This document shows, in pieces, positions 1 through 4,871 of a stretch of DNA of 6,186 nucleotides. Source of the DNA: an uncultured Collinsella sp. (GTDB taxonomy: Bacteria > Actinomycetota > Coriobacteriia > Coriobacteriales > Coriobacteriaceae); assembly GCA_900555355.1 (NCBI GenBank), contig USKV01000097.1, positions 1-6,186 of the forward strand. The letters are read 5' to 3'. Every line of letters starts with the position of its first letter. Position 1 is the stretch's first letter. Below the pieces are notes generated by a model, which worked only from the letters and a program-made list of their open reading frames with translations, was not told the DNA's origin and searched no databases. Made by a program: the position numbers and the translations under genes.

Positions 1-1019
1 GCGAGCGTCTCGAGGTAGTTAGAACCCTTGATGAGAACGCCCAGCTTGGAGGCGCCGCCGATGCCGCCAAAGAAGCTCAGCGGCACGCTGATCACGAGCG
101 CGCACGGGCAGCTGACGACCAGGAAAGTCAGGCCGCGCAGAATCCAGTCGGACCAGGCACCGGTGACCAGGCCGCCGCCAAGGGCGAGCACCGCGGCCGC
201 GCCGGTAACGGCGGGCGTGTAGACGCGGGCAAAGCGTGTGATGAAGTTTTCGGTGCGCGCCTTCTTTTCGCTGGCATTCTCCACGAGCTCCAGGACGCGC
301 GCGACGGTGGACTCGCCAAAGGGCTTGGTGGTGCGCACGTGGATGAGGCCCGTCATGTTGATGCAGCCGCTGATAATATCGTCGCCGGACTTGGCGGGGC
401 GGGGGACTGACTCGCCCGTGAGCGCGGCGGTGTCGAGCTGGGTTTCGCCCTCGACGATGACGCCGTCGATGGGCACGCGCTCGCCGGGCTTGACCACGAT
501 CACGGTGCCGACGGCGATGTCATCGGGAAAGACCTGTTCGAGTGTGCCGTCGGCTTGCTCGACGTTAGCGTAGTCGGGCGCGATGTCCATCATGGCGCTG
601 ATCGACTTGCGGCTCTTGCCCACGGCGTATGCCTGGAACAACTCGCCGACTTGGTAGAACAGCATGACGGCGGCGCCTTCGGCCATGTGCGGGTCGGCAT
701 CGGGGAAGAGCACCATGGCAAACGCGCCGATGGTCGCGACGGCCATAAGGAAACTCTCATCGAAGGCCTTGCCGCGGCGGATGTTATTGAAGGCCTTTTG
801 CAGTACGTCGTAGCCGGCAATCAAAAACGGCACGAGGAACAGCACAAAGCTGGCGTAGATGTCGCCCGGGGTGCCGAACGCGGCGGCGAGGGTGCCAAGC
901 TCATCGAGGGCGTACACCACGGCAAAAATGCCCAGCGCTACCAGGATGCGGTTGCGCTTATGCTCGAGTGACTCTTTTTTCTTGCGCTTCTTTTTCTTCT
1001 TGGGGTCGGCGGTGGCCAT
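1..1019 (-). CDS. zntA: Zn/Cd/Pb-type P1B heavy-metal-exporting ATPase, N-terminal part (cut by left edge)
   Basis: Partial gene: 339 codons from ATG at 1019, running off the left edge. By family it couples ATP hydrolysis to export of Zn2+, Cd2+ or Pb2+ across the cytoplasmic membrane. Visible are four hydrophobic segments (about residues 26-48, 53-74, 88-106, 112-130), the actuator domain with PGERVPIDG (178-186) and TGES (201-204), then two further membrane segments (about 266-286 and 294-316), the second holding the metal-binding CPC motif (304-306, context SCPCALVIS). The phosphorylation motif DKTGT and the ATP-binding domain lie outside the window. The N-terminus has no HMA domain; it begins with a run of lysines (KKKKKRKKK, 7-15). 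An HMA protein is encoded just upstream. The start is supported by GGGAGGA nine bases before ATG. An ArsR-type operator sits at 1042-1063. ZntA versus CadA cannot be separated here, so the symbol is nominal. Confidence 0.95.
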   Translation of the reverse strand, partial: MATADPKKKKKRKKKESLEHKRNRILVALGIFAVVYALDELGTLAAAFGTPGDIYASFVLFLVPFLIAGYDVLQKAFNNIRRGKAFDESFLMAVATIGAFAMVLFPDADPHMAEGAAVMLFYQVGELFQAYAVGKSRKSISAMMDIAPDYANVEQADGTLEQVFPDDIAVGTVIVVKPGERVPIDGVIVEGETQLDTAALTGESVPRPAKSGDDIISGCINMTGLIHVRTTKPFGESTVARVLELVENASEKKARTENFITRFARVYTPAVTGAAAVLALGGGLVTGAWSDWILRGLTFLVVSCPCALVISVPLSFFGGIGGASKLGVLIKGSNYLETL

Positions 1020-1036
1020 GACTCGTATCCTCCCAT

Positions 1037-1065
1037 TTGAATGTATGAACACTCGCTCATATAAT
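1037..1065 (+). promoter_or_regulatory. Promoter-like sequence on the plus strand overlapping operator 3 (antisense to the HMA gene)
   Basis: TTGAAT (1037-1042), a 17-bp spacer and TATAAT (1060-1065) read on the plus strand, with the operator filling the spacer exactly as in the arsR promoter. It would fire towards 1070 and then antisense into the HMA gene. No plus-strand gene follows. The match may be a by-product of the conserved CTCATATAAT flank of these operators. I found no comparably good minus-strand promoter for the ATPase gene here. Confidence 0.35.
1042..1063. promoter_or_regulatory. Third ArsR/SmtB-type operator, upstream of the ATPase gene
   Basis: TATGA (1044-1048) and TCATA (1057-1061) form an inverted repeat. 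Read on the minus strand, one half is ATATGAGCG and the other TGTTCATAC. This is the same half-site pair seen twice before arsR (1782-1801 and 1817-1836) and fits the 12-2-12 class bound by SmtB/CzrA-type sensors. It lies 23 bp upstream of the ATPase start and downstream of the HMA gene, so the ATPase appears to have its own metal-responsive control point inside the cluster. Binding is inferred from sequence only. Confidence 0.7.
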
Positions 1066-1075
1066 TTTGCGGGCA

Positions 1076-1098
1076 AAGGCCGCGGCAAGCGCGGCCTT
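1076..1098 (-). terminator. GC-rich stem-loop between the HMA and ATPase genes
   Basis: AAGGCCGCG (1076-1084) and CGCGGCCTT (1090-1098) form a perfect 9-bp stem with a 5-base loop, between the HMA stop and the operator of the ATPase gene. In the minus-strand transcript the stem is not followed by a proper U-run, so it is more likely a partial terminator, attenuator or mRNA 3'-end stabiliser than a full terminator. It could lower ATPase expression relative to arsR and the HMA gene. Confidence 0.5.
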
Positions 1099-1119
1099 GC
1101 AGGTTGGCGTAAGCCTGGG

Positions 1120-1338
1120 CTAGAGAATAATCTCGCAGTCCGGCTCGGCGTCGGCGGTAAACTCTACAACGCGGTTGAGCACTTCGTCGAACTCGGCGTC
1201 ATCGGCCTCGAGCGTCAACTTCTGGGTCATAAAGTTGACGGACACGGATTTGACGCCCTCGAGTTTGGCCAGCTCGTCCTGAAGCTCGCGCGCACAGTTG
1301 GCGCAGTCGATCTCGTCGAGCTTAAACTGCTTTTTCAT
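1120..1338 (-). CDS. Small HMA-domain heavy-metal-binding protein (metallochaperone)
   Basis: A complete 72-residue protein that is essentially one heavy-metal-associated (HMA) domain of the ferredoxin-like type. The metal motif is DCANC with C12 and C15. The aspartate just before the first cysteine is typical of HMA domains of Zn/Cd/Pb ATPases rather than copper chaperones. A further cysteine (C68) and several acidic residues lie in the tail and might add ligands. The likely role is to bind metal in the cytosol and hand it to the ATPase encoded next, which lacks its own N-terminal HMA domain. AAAGGA lies seven bases before the ATG. It sits 63 bp after arsR with no separate promoter seen, so the two are probably co-transcribed. 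The family is clear; the zinc preference is inferred. Confidence 0.9.
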   Translation of the reverse strand: MKKQFKLDEIDCANCARELQDELAKLEGVKSVSVNFMTQKLTLEADDAEFDEVLNRVVEFTADAEPDCEIIL

Positions 1339-1401
1339 GGTGGGTTCCTTTCCCTGTGTTGGCGACCTGGGTGCCGGTCGCGTTGGTACCGTGGTTGGTT
1401 G

Positions 1402-1767
1402 CTATTCGCAGATATGGCTCATGCCCTGGTTGAGCATGGTGTAGACGTGATCGTCGGCAAGCGAGTAGAGGATGTTGCGGCCGTCGCGGCGGAATTTGAC
1501 CAGGTGCGACTGCTTAAGGGTGCGCAGCTGGTGCGATACTGCCGACTGCGAGGTTGCGGTCGCCTCGGCGATGTCGGCCACGCAGAGCTCGCGGCCCATG
1601 AGGGCATAGAGAATCTTGATGCGCGTGGTGTCGCTGAAGACCTTGAACAGGTCGGCCAAGTCGTACAGCAACTCCTCGTCGGGAAGGTCCTCGGGCGAGC
1701 AGGTGGTGGGGATCACGGGTTCGGTGGCCTCGATGTCAGTCTTTGTTTCATCAGCGTGGTCGCTCAT
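1402..1767 (-). CDS. ArsR/SmtB-family metal-sensing repressor, zinc type
   Basis: A 121-residue winged-helix repressor. The family blocks its promoter without metal and releases DNA on metal binding. The recognition helix-turn-helix spans about residues 63-90 (VADIAEAT then SQSAVSHQLRTL), followed by the wing at about 91-102 (KFRRDGRNILYS). The C-terminal helix carries D105, H107, H118 and E121, matching the spacing of the SmtB alpha-5 zinc site (D-x-H, 11 residues to H, then x-x-E). The alpha-3 site of CadC-like cadmium/lead sensors looks incomplete: ELCVADIA has C62, but alanine replaces the second cysteine. The acidic N-terminal arm (1-30) holds one cysteine, C23. AAAGGA lies seven bases before the ATG. 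It is first in the arsR-HMA-ATPase cluster and is probably autoregulated through the two operators upstream. Zinc sensing is inferred from ligands. Confidence 0.93.
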   Translation of the reverse strand: MSDHADETKTDIEATEPVIPTTCSPEDLPDEELLYDLADLFKVFSDTTRIKILYALMGRELCVADIAEATATSQSAVSHQLRTLKQSHLVKFRRDGRNILYSLADDHVYTMLNQGMSHICE

Positions 1768-1781
1768 TGCAACATCCTTTC

Positions 1782-1801
1782 ATATGAACATGCGCTCATA
1801 T
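1782..1801. promoter_or_regulatory. ArsR/SmtB-type operator 1 (between start site and RBS of arsR)
   Basis: ATATGA (1782-1787) and TCATAT (1796-1801) form an inverted repeat centred at 1791.5, with halves ATATGAACA and ATATGAGCG. It touches the arsR ribosome binding site (1775-1780) and lies just downstream of the predicted start of transcription near 1807, so bound repressor would act as a roadblock. Confidence 0.8.
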
Positions 1802-1813
1802 AATTTACTTTCG

Positions 1814-1841
1814 ATTATATGAGTGCATGTTCATATGTCAA
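1814..1841 (-). promoter_or_regulatory. Consensus sigma-70-type promoter of the arsR-HMA-ATPase cluster
   Basis: On the minus strand TTGACA (1841-1836) is followed by 16 bp and TATAAT (1819-1814); both boxes are perfect consensus. The start site should fall near 1807, giving a leader of about 40 bases before the arsR ATG at 1767. A strong unrepressed promoter with an operator in its spacer fits tight repression that is relieved by metal. Confidence 0.85.
1817..1836. promoter_or_regulatory. ArsR/SmtB-type operator 2 (inside the arsR promoter)
   Basis: ATATGA (1817-1822) and TCATAT (1831-1836) form an inverted repeat centred at 1826.5, 35 bp from operator 1. It fills the spacer between the -35 and -10 boxes of the arsR promoter, the classic position for an ArsR-family repressor to exclude RNA polymerase. 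One half is ATATGAACA, the other ATATGAGTG. Confidence 0.82.
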
Positions 1842-2187
1842 TGACGTTCAGGTAATTCGTTGTAAAAATGATGGGGAATAGTGGACGAGATCCCGGACTG
1901 AGCGTTTTTTGATAGTCGATGCCAAGGTGGGTACCCTCGTGCCGTGCAAAAAAATGGAGTATTCTGCAACTATAGGGGGTCTGTTAATCTATTTCAGGCC
2001 AAATAATGTAGTTCAAGAGTCATCTTAGAGCGTTAAACCGATGAGTTCTTCCTCAAATGTTGCCTAACGCTCTCACGCAAGAGTGATTTCGCTTCACATT
2101 TGGATCCACTCGAGGGTGATAGACACCCGACCCTGCTGAATACTCGCAATTTTGCACGTCGCTAGGGTACCCACCTTGTTAGCCGGC
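1838..2187. other. Gene-free stretch between arsR promoter and the nuclease-like gene
   Basis: About 350 bases without a convincing gene, clearly more AT-rich than the metal locus. It consists mostly of the inverted-repeat element at 1923-2178. The remaining 1842-1922 contains a T6 run (GCGTTTTTTG near 1909-1917) without a recognisable stem before it. Confidence 0.6.
1923..2178. repeat. 256-bp imperfect inverted-repeat element (MITE-like or fold-back)
   Basis: The ends are a perfect 15-bp inverted repeat (CAAGGTGGGTACCCT at 1923-1937, its complement at 2164-2178). Similarity continues inward: GTGCAAAA then GAGTATTC occurs at 1944-1964 and, inverted, at 2138-2157. CCAAAT (1999-2004) pairs with ATTTGG (2098-2103), and AGAGCGTTA (2027-2035) with TAACGCTCT (2065-2073). 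All four pairs share a centre at about 2050-2051, so the whole element is one nested fold-back. It has no transposase and ends 10 bp from the stop of the neighbouring gene. It may be a non-autonomous mobile element, a decayed insertion or a structured RNA/terminator region. Confidence 0.6.
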
Positions 2188-3378
2188 CTAGTCTCCGGCC
2201 CCGAAGACCCTGCCCTCGGGCGCGAGGCTGCTTGTTTGGGCAAATGATGGGCTGTCGGATTCGACAGTCTGCATGTCATCGATTGCCGGAACTTCATTAA
2301 TTGTCGGGTCATCCAGCGTGATGCCTTCGAGCGTTGCTTTTTCGAGGTCGATTCGTTGACGCTCTTCGGAATCCTGGCGAAGCTGCTTCTGAATTCGCTT
2401 TTTCTCTTCTATAAACCTTCTGAGCACAAACTGTCTCAGGTCCTCTTGCATGATTTGAAAGTCTTTTGGCAGACGCGAGGGGCGTACGCCCTCTTTCCGC
2501 TGGATTGCTTCCATGACCCTAACGAAAGCGCTGGCATGCATAAAGGAATAACGGCTGACGGTGATGATTCCGTATCCCATGGACGCAAGCGCATTCTTGC
2601 GCTCCTCATCGATGGCGCGGTCTTCTTCCGCGTCATGATAAAAACCGTTGTATTCAATGTCTGTGCGAGATTTCTTTAGATACGCATCCATAAAGAACTT
2701 TTTGCGTCTCGTGAGATTTTTTGCGGCAGCGGTGACCTGTACCTCGTAATCGGTCTCAATTCCCTTAATACCAAGCCCTCCTTCGCTTTTGGGCAGCGTT
2801 AGCATCATGACAAATGCCGTTTCCATGGGAGACCGGCATCCGTCGCGCACACATTGGATCGCCTTTCGGGCAAGGGCCAGACCGTCGCATCTGGTAATGG
2901 AATTAAAGAACTGCTTTAACCTCTCGGTCGAGGTGAGCGCGAAACGCTCGGTATAGGAGGTGGAAGAGTCGGTTCCAAGGGAATAAGCGCCGCATAGTTC
3001 AAAGTAGTACTCCACCAGTTCGCGAAAAGGAAGATAGGTGGCGGCCTGAAGTGCGCAAAGCTCAACGCCAACAATGAAGATGCCATCTTTAAGCTCTATA
3101 AAGCGTGAGTTCGAGAATCGTTTTGAAGAAACGTGGCATTGACAGTTCATTGCATGGCGCGCATTCCTGCGATCAAACACCATCACCTCGAGGGAATCAT
3201 TCGCGTCGAGGGAAACATCATGTTTGGTGAGCCATTCTGCGGCTGCGTCAAGGAGCGTTCCGGTGGGACATGATCCGTAAATCGCGGCAGGGTTACAGGA
3301 CTCGATGCCTTTCGCAGACACCGAATGCGCGGCTTGGTAGACCGCTTTTGCAGTGGTATGTGACAATACGATACTCAT
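2188..3378 (-). CDS. Uncharacterised protein with DUF559/Vsr-like nuclease region (PD-(D/E)XK superfamily), Coriobacteriia-type
   Basis: A 396-residue protein of unknown role. The middle and C-terminal half resemble DUF559/Vsr-like endonuclease folds: PMETA (184-188, candidate first acidic residue E186), D231 at a strand, then IEYNGFYH (241-248) and D257..R260 before a helix and GYGIITVS (268-275), following the DUF559 pattern of E-x-D-G-x-x-H, D-x-x-R, G. Asparagine replaces the usual aspartate at 244. The N-terminal half includes FIVGVELCALQAA (101-113) and VEYYFELCGAYSLG (122-135), a style I associate with Coriobacteriia proteins also likened to AbiEi-type antitoxins; this is recollection. 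Residues about 310-350 are highly charged and helical (possible coiled coil), and the tail is acidic and low in complexity. No Shine-Dalgarno is visible before ATG 3378, and an inverted repeat ACGATA/TATCGT (3368-3373, 3385-3390) spans the start codon. More AT-rich than its neighbours, which suggests acquisition. Confidence 0.75.
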   Translation of the reverse strand: MSIVLSHTTAKAVYQAAHSVSAKGIESCNPAAIYGSCPTGTLLDAAAEWLTKHDVSLDANDSLEVMVFDRRNARHAMNCQCHVSSKRFSNSRFIELKDGIFIVGVELCALQAATYLPFRELVEYYFELCGAYSLGTDSSTSYTERFALTSTERLKQFFNSITRCDGLALARKAIQCVRDGCRSPMETAFVMMLTLPKSEGGLGIKGIETDYEVQVTAAAKNLTRRKKFFMDAYLKKSRTDIEYNGFYHDAEEDRAIDEERKNALASMGYGIITVSRYSFMHASAFVRVMEAIQRKEGVRPSRLPKDFQIMQEDLRQFVLRRFIEEKKRIQKQLRQDSEERQRIDLEKATLEGITLDDPTINEVPAIDDMQTVESDSPSFAQTSSLAPEGRVFGAGD

Positions 3379-3415
3379 GGTATATATCGTGTCAGCTAAT
3401 GTCGTGTTGATGACG

Positions 3416-3515
3416 CTGAGCGGAAAAGTCGTTTTAGAGGTCTAACCAAATGCTGTCCAAAAACTTGACGCAATTATGGGCACGTTCACCCTAAATCAAT
3501 GTTTTCGCTGCTCAG
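3416..3515. repeat. Loose 100-bp inverted repeat upstream of the nuclease-like gene
   Basis: CTGAGC (3416-3421) pairs with GCTCAG (3510-3515), and the adjoining GGAAAA and TTTTCGCT continue the match with a two-base gap. Further in, the arms share only scattered bases. It may be the remnant of another fold-back element or chance. Confidence 0.3.
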
Positions 3516-3545
3516 CTATAGCATAGAAATACTCAATTGCTGCAC
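3516..3545 (-). repeat. Degenerate copy of the GTGCA...GAGTATT motif
   Basis: Read on the minus strand: GTGCA (3545-3541), GAGTATTT (3534-3527) and GCTATAG (3522-3516). The same order of blocks appears at 1944-1975 on the plus strand (GTGCA, GAGTATTC, CTATAG), and the first two at 2157-2138 on the minus strand. Copies therefore lie on both sides of the nuclease-like gene. Confidence 0.4.
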
Positions 3546-3664
3546 ATTTGGTATCGATGCATCGCCATCTGAAAACAAATCACGTGTCGGGAAAGTGCCG
3601 AAATAGTTAAAAAATAGGGTTCAGAATTTGTGAAGCGCGGGTCTGCTTATGGAACGTAGGGCGG

Positions 3665-3685
3665 CCCCGCTGCGGGGTTTCCCGC
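3665..3685. terminator. Weak GC-rich hairpins downstream of the exonuclease gene
   Basis: CCCCGC (3665-3670) faces GCGGGG (3672-3677), which is followed by TTT; alternatively GCGGG (3672-3676) pairs with CCCGC (3681-3685). These lie about 45-65 bp past the minus-strand exonuclease stop. On that strand no U-run follows, so termination there is doubtful. Confidence 0.3.
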
Positions 3686-3730
3686 TGCGAGACCGCTCGT
3701 GATCTACGCCGGGGTTTGTCGCAGGCGTTT

Positions 3731-4699
3731 CTACTTGGCGAATAGGTTCTTGAGGTTGAACTCGGCTTGGACGGTACGGAGCATGAGGTCAGTGTCGTCG
3801 AGGCCCAGATGCTGCTCGTTGGCGTCGGCGGCGAGGGTGCCACGGCGGCGCGCCCAGTTCTCGAGCGCGGCGGGCGCGGACTCGCGGGGGAGCGAGCGGA
3901 CGTCGGCATCCAGGCTGCGGCAGATCTGGCGCGAGTCGATGACGATGATCTTGCCTGCGCGGCGCGCCTCGGCGTAGCCGTCCAGGTGAATCTTGAACCA
4001 GCTGTCCTCAAAGGCGGCGTTGTGCGCCATATAGGGGTACTTCTTCATGAGCTTGAGCAGTTGCTTCTGCAGCTCCTTGTTCTCGCGGAACGGCTTTTTG
4101 CCGTCGATGTCGTCCCAGGTGATGTGATGGATGTTCGATAGTGGCACATCCTCGCCGCGGTAGATGTCGGGCAGGCCGCAGTAGTGTGCCTCGGCGTCAT
4201 GCGGCACGGCGTCGCTGGTGAGATCCATGATCTCCCAGCCCACGTTGATGATGTAGCCGCGCTCGGGCGCGCGACCGGTGGTCTCGATGTCGATGCCCAG
4301 CACCGTGCCTTGGATGGGCTTGCGGGCATAGGCTACGCCGAGTGCGTCGCGGTCACCGCGGATCTCGCGCATGACCGATGCGGCGGTGCGCTTTTGCATC
4401 TTGCCGATGGCGGCGCAGGTGTCGGCGTCGGACAGGCCGCGCGAGAGCGTCGCGGGCGTCACGTTGCGCAGGCGCGCCTCGCCAATCTGGTCGCACAGGT
4501 CGCGGTTGCGGTCGGCCAGGTCGCGCACGGTGGCAAAGTCGAAGCCGGGGTCGTCCTCGGCGGTAAAGTACTCGGTCTCGAGCACCTTGAGGGCCTCTTC
4601 GCCCTTCTGGCGCTCGGACTCCATGGCGCCGTGATCGCCATAGATAAACATGGGAATAAACGGCTGGCGCTCGTATTCGAGTGCTTGTGAAACGTTCAT
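3731..4699 (-). CDS. DnaQ-like DEDDh-family 3'-5' exonuclease
   Basis: A 322-residue protein. The C-terminal two thirds is an RNase T/DnaQ-like exonuclease: motif I GIDIETTG with D137 and E139 (135-142), motif II HNAAFEDSWF (226-235) and motif III H297-x4-D302 (HLGLDD). These acidic residues and the histidine bind two metal ions for 3'-to-5' removal of nucleotides. In motif II the usual aspartate after HNAxF is glutamate (E231) with an aspartate directly after (D232), a conservative change. Residues 1-130 are a mostly helical charged region that I do not recognise. The substrate cannot be told; a free-standing proofreading, repair or RNA-trimming enzyme is possible. AAGGAGC lies about seven bases before ATG 4699. 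It is transcribed alone and is divergent from the permease gene, with 172 bp between them. A clear promoter was not seen. Confidence 0.88.
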   Translation of the reverse strand: MNVSQALEYERQPFIPMFIYGDHGAMESERQKGEEALKVLETEYFTAEDDPGFDFATVRDLADRNRDLCDQIGEARLRNVTPATLSRGLSDADTCAAIGKMQKRTAASVMREIRGDRDALGVAYARKPIQGTVLGIDIETTGRAPERGYIINVGWEIMDLTSDAVPHDAEAHYCGLPDIYRGEDVPLSNIHHITWDDIDGKKPFRENKELQKQLLKLMKKYPYMAHNAAFEDSWFKIHLDGYAEARRAGKIIVIDSRQICRSLDADVRSLPRESAPAALENWARRRGTLAADANEQHLGLDDTDLMLRTVQAEFNLKNLFAK

Positions 4700-4781
4700 A
4701 TAACTGCTCCTTGGATGGGCCGCGTCGTGCGGCTCAGGGTCATTAAGATGTGGCGAGATGATAGTTTACCATGGGCAACTA

Positions 4782-4809
4782 TTGGCACCGCGCCCGGGAC
4801 AACTACAAT
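4782..4809 (+). promoter_or_regulatory. Promoter of the heavy-metal permease gene
   Basis: TTGGCA (4782-4787), a 16-bp spacer and TACAAT (4804-4809), each one base from the sigma-70 consensus. The start site should fall near 4816, giving a leader of about 55 bases. The gene then uses AAAGG (about 4856-4860) as ribosome binding site before ATG 4872. Confidence 0.65.
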
Positions 4810-4822
4810 ACCCTAGTTGACC
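4797..4822. promoter_or_regulatory. Candidate operator over the -10 box and start site of the permease gene
   Basis: GGACAACTA (4797-4805) and TAGTTGACC (4814-4822) are inverted with one mismatch in nine and an 8-base centre. An extra direct CAACTA lies at 4776-4781. The site overlaps the -10 box, where a repressor would block transcription. It is unlike the ATATGAACA operators of the zinc locus, so a different regulator is implied. Confidence 0.45.
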
Positions 4823-4871
4823 GCTAGGACTTTTACAATGCTGCCGAAAGACACGAAAGGTTCCATCCGTC

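Larger units (their letters stand above)
1781..1837. repeat. 57-bp compound palindrome holding operators 1 and 2
   Basis: The two operators are arranged as an inverted duplication. The 24-base left arm (1781-1804) matches the reverse complement of the right arm (1814-1837) at 23 positions, with a 9-base centre (1805-1813). Each arm is itself an imperfect palindrome. Two repressor dimers could bind side by side on nearly identical sites in mirror orientation. Confidence 0.85.
3379..3730. other. Gene-free stretch between the nuclease-like gene and the exonuclease gene
   Basis: About 350 bases with no convincing gene. It holds a loose inverted repeat (3416-3515), a degenerate copy of the motif found in the 1923-2178 element (3516-3545), a perfect 10-bp palindrome CGATGCATCG (3555-3564), an A6 run (3609-3614) and small GC-rich hairpins (3665-3685). 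Composition changes from AT-rich to GC-rich near 3640. No clear promoter for the minus-strand gene starting at 3378 was found. Confidence 0.55.

Noticed and set aside
859..1803. Long plus-strand open frame opposite the metal locus
   Set aside because: It lies antisense across the ATPase start, the HMA gene and arsR, all of which have clear family motifs and RBSs; long shadows are expected in GC-rich DNA.
1777..1804. Plus-strand TATAAT at 1799-1804 inside operator 1 as a divergent promoter
   Set aside because: The matching -35 position (CTTTCA) is poor and no plus-strand gene follows; the TATAAT is explained by the mirror duplication of operator 2.
1929..2034. Both arms of the inverted-repeat element can be read inward as short peptides starting V-G-T-L and containing C-K
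   Set aside because: The similarity follows from the DNA repeat itself; no RBS, and lengths of about 25-35 codons. Listed only in case dispersed copies prove to be conserved as protein.
3600..3720. Possible tRNA or attachment-site remnant near the composition change
   Set aside because: No cloverleaf arms or T-loop sequence could be built, and no matching direct repeat was found near 1840-1925.
3607..4011. Minus-strand frame overlapping the exonuclease C-terminus and running into the gap to 3607
   Set aside because: Ser/Arg/Thr-rich shadow of the exonuclease gene in another frame; its tail in the gap has no support. Whether the tail region is a dispersed repeat would need a genome search.
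4184..4690. 168-codon plus-strand open frame opposite the exonuclease gene
   Set aside because: Its Gly/Ala/Val-rich translation mirrors a gene with all three DEDDh motifs on the other strand; no RBS or family signature.
4817..4839. TTGACC and TACAAT as an alternative permease promoter
   Set aside because: The spacer is only 11 bp, too short for sigma-70; the TTGGCA-16-TACAAT pair upstream fits better.
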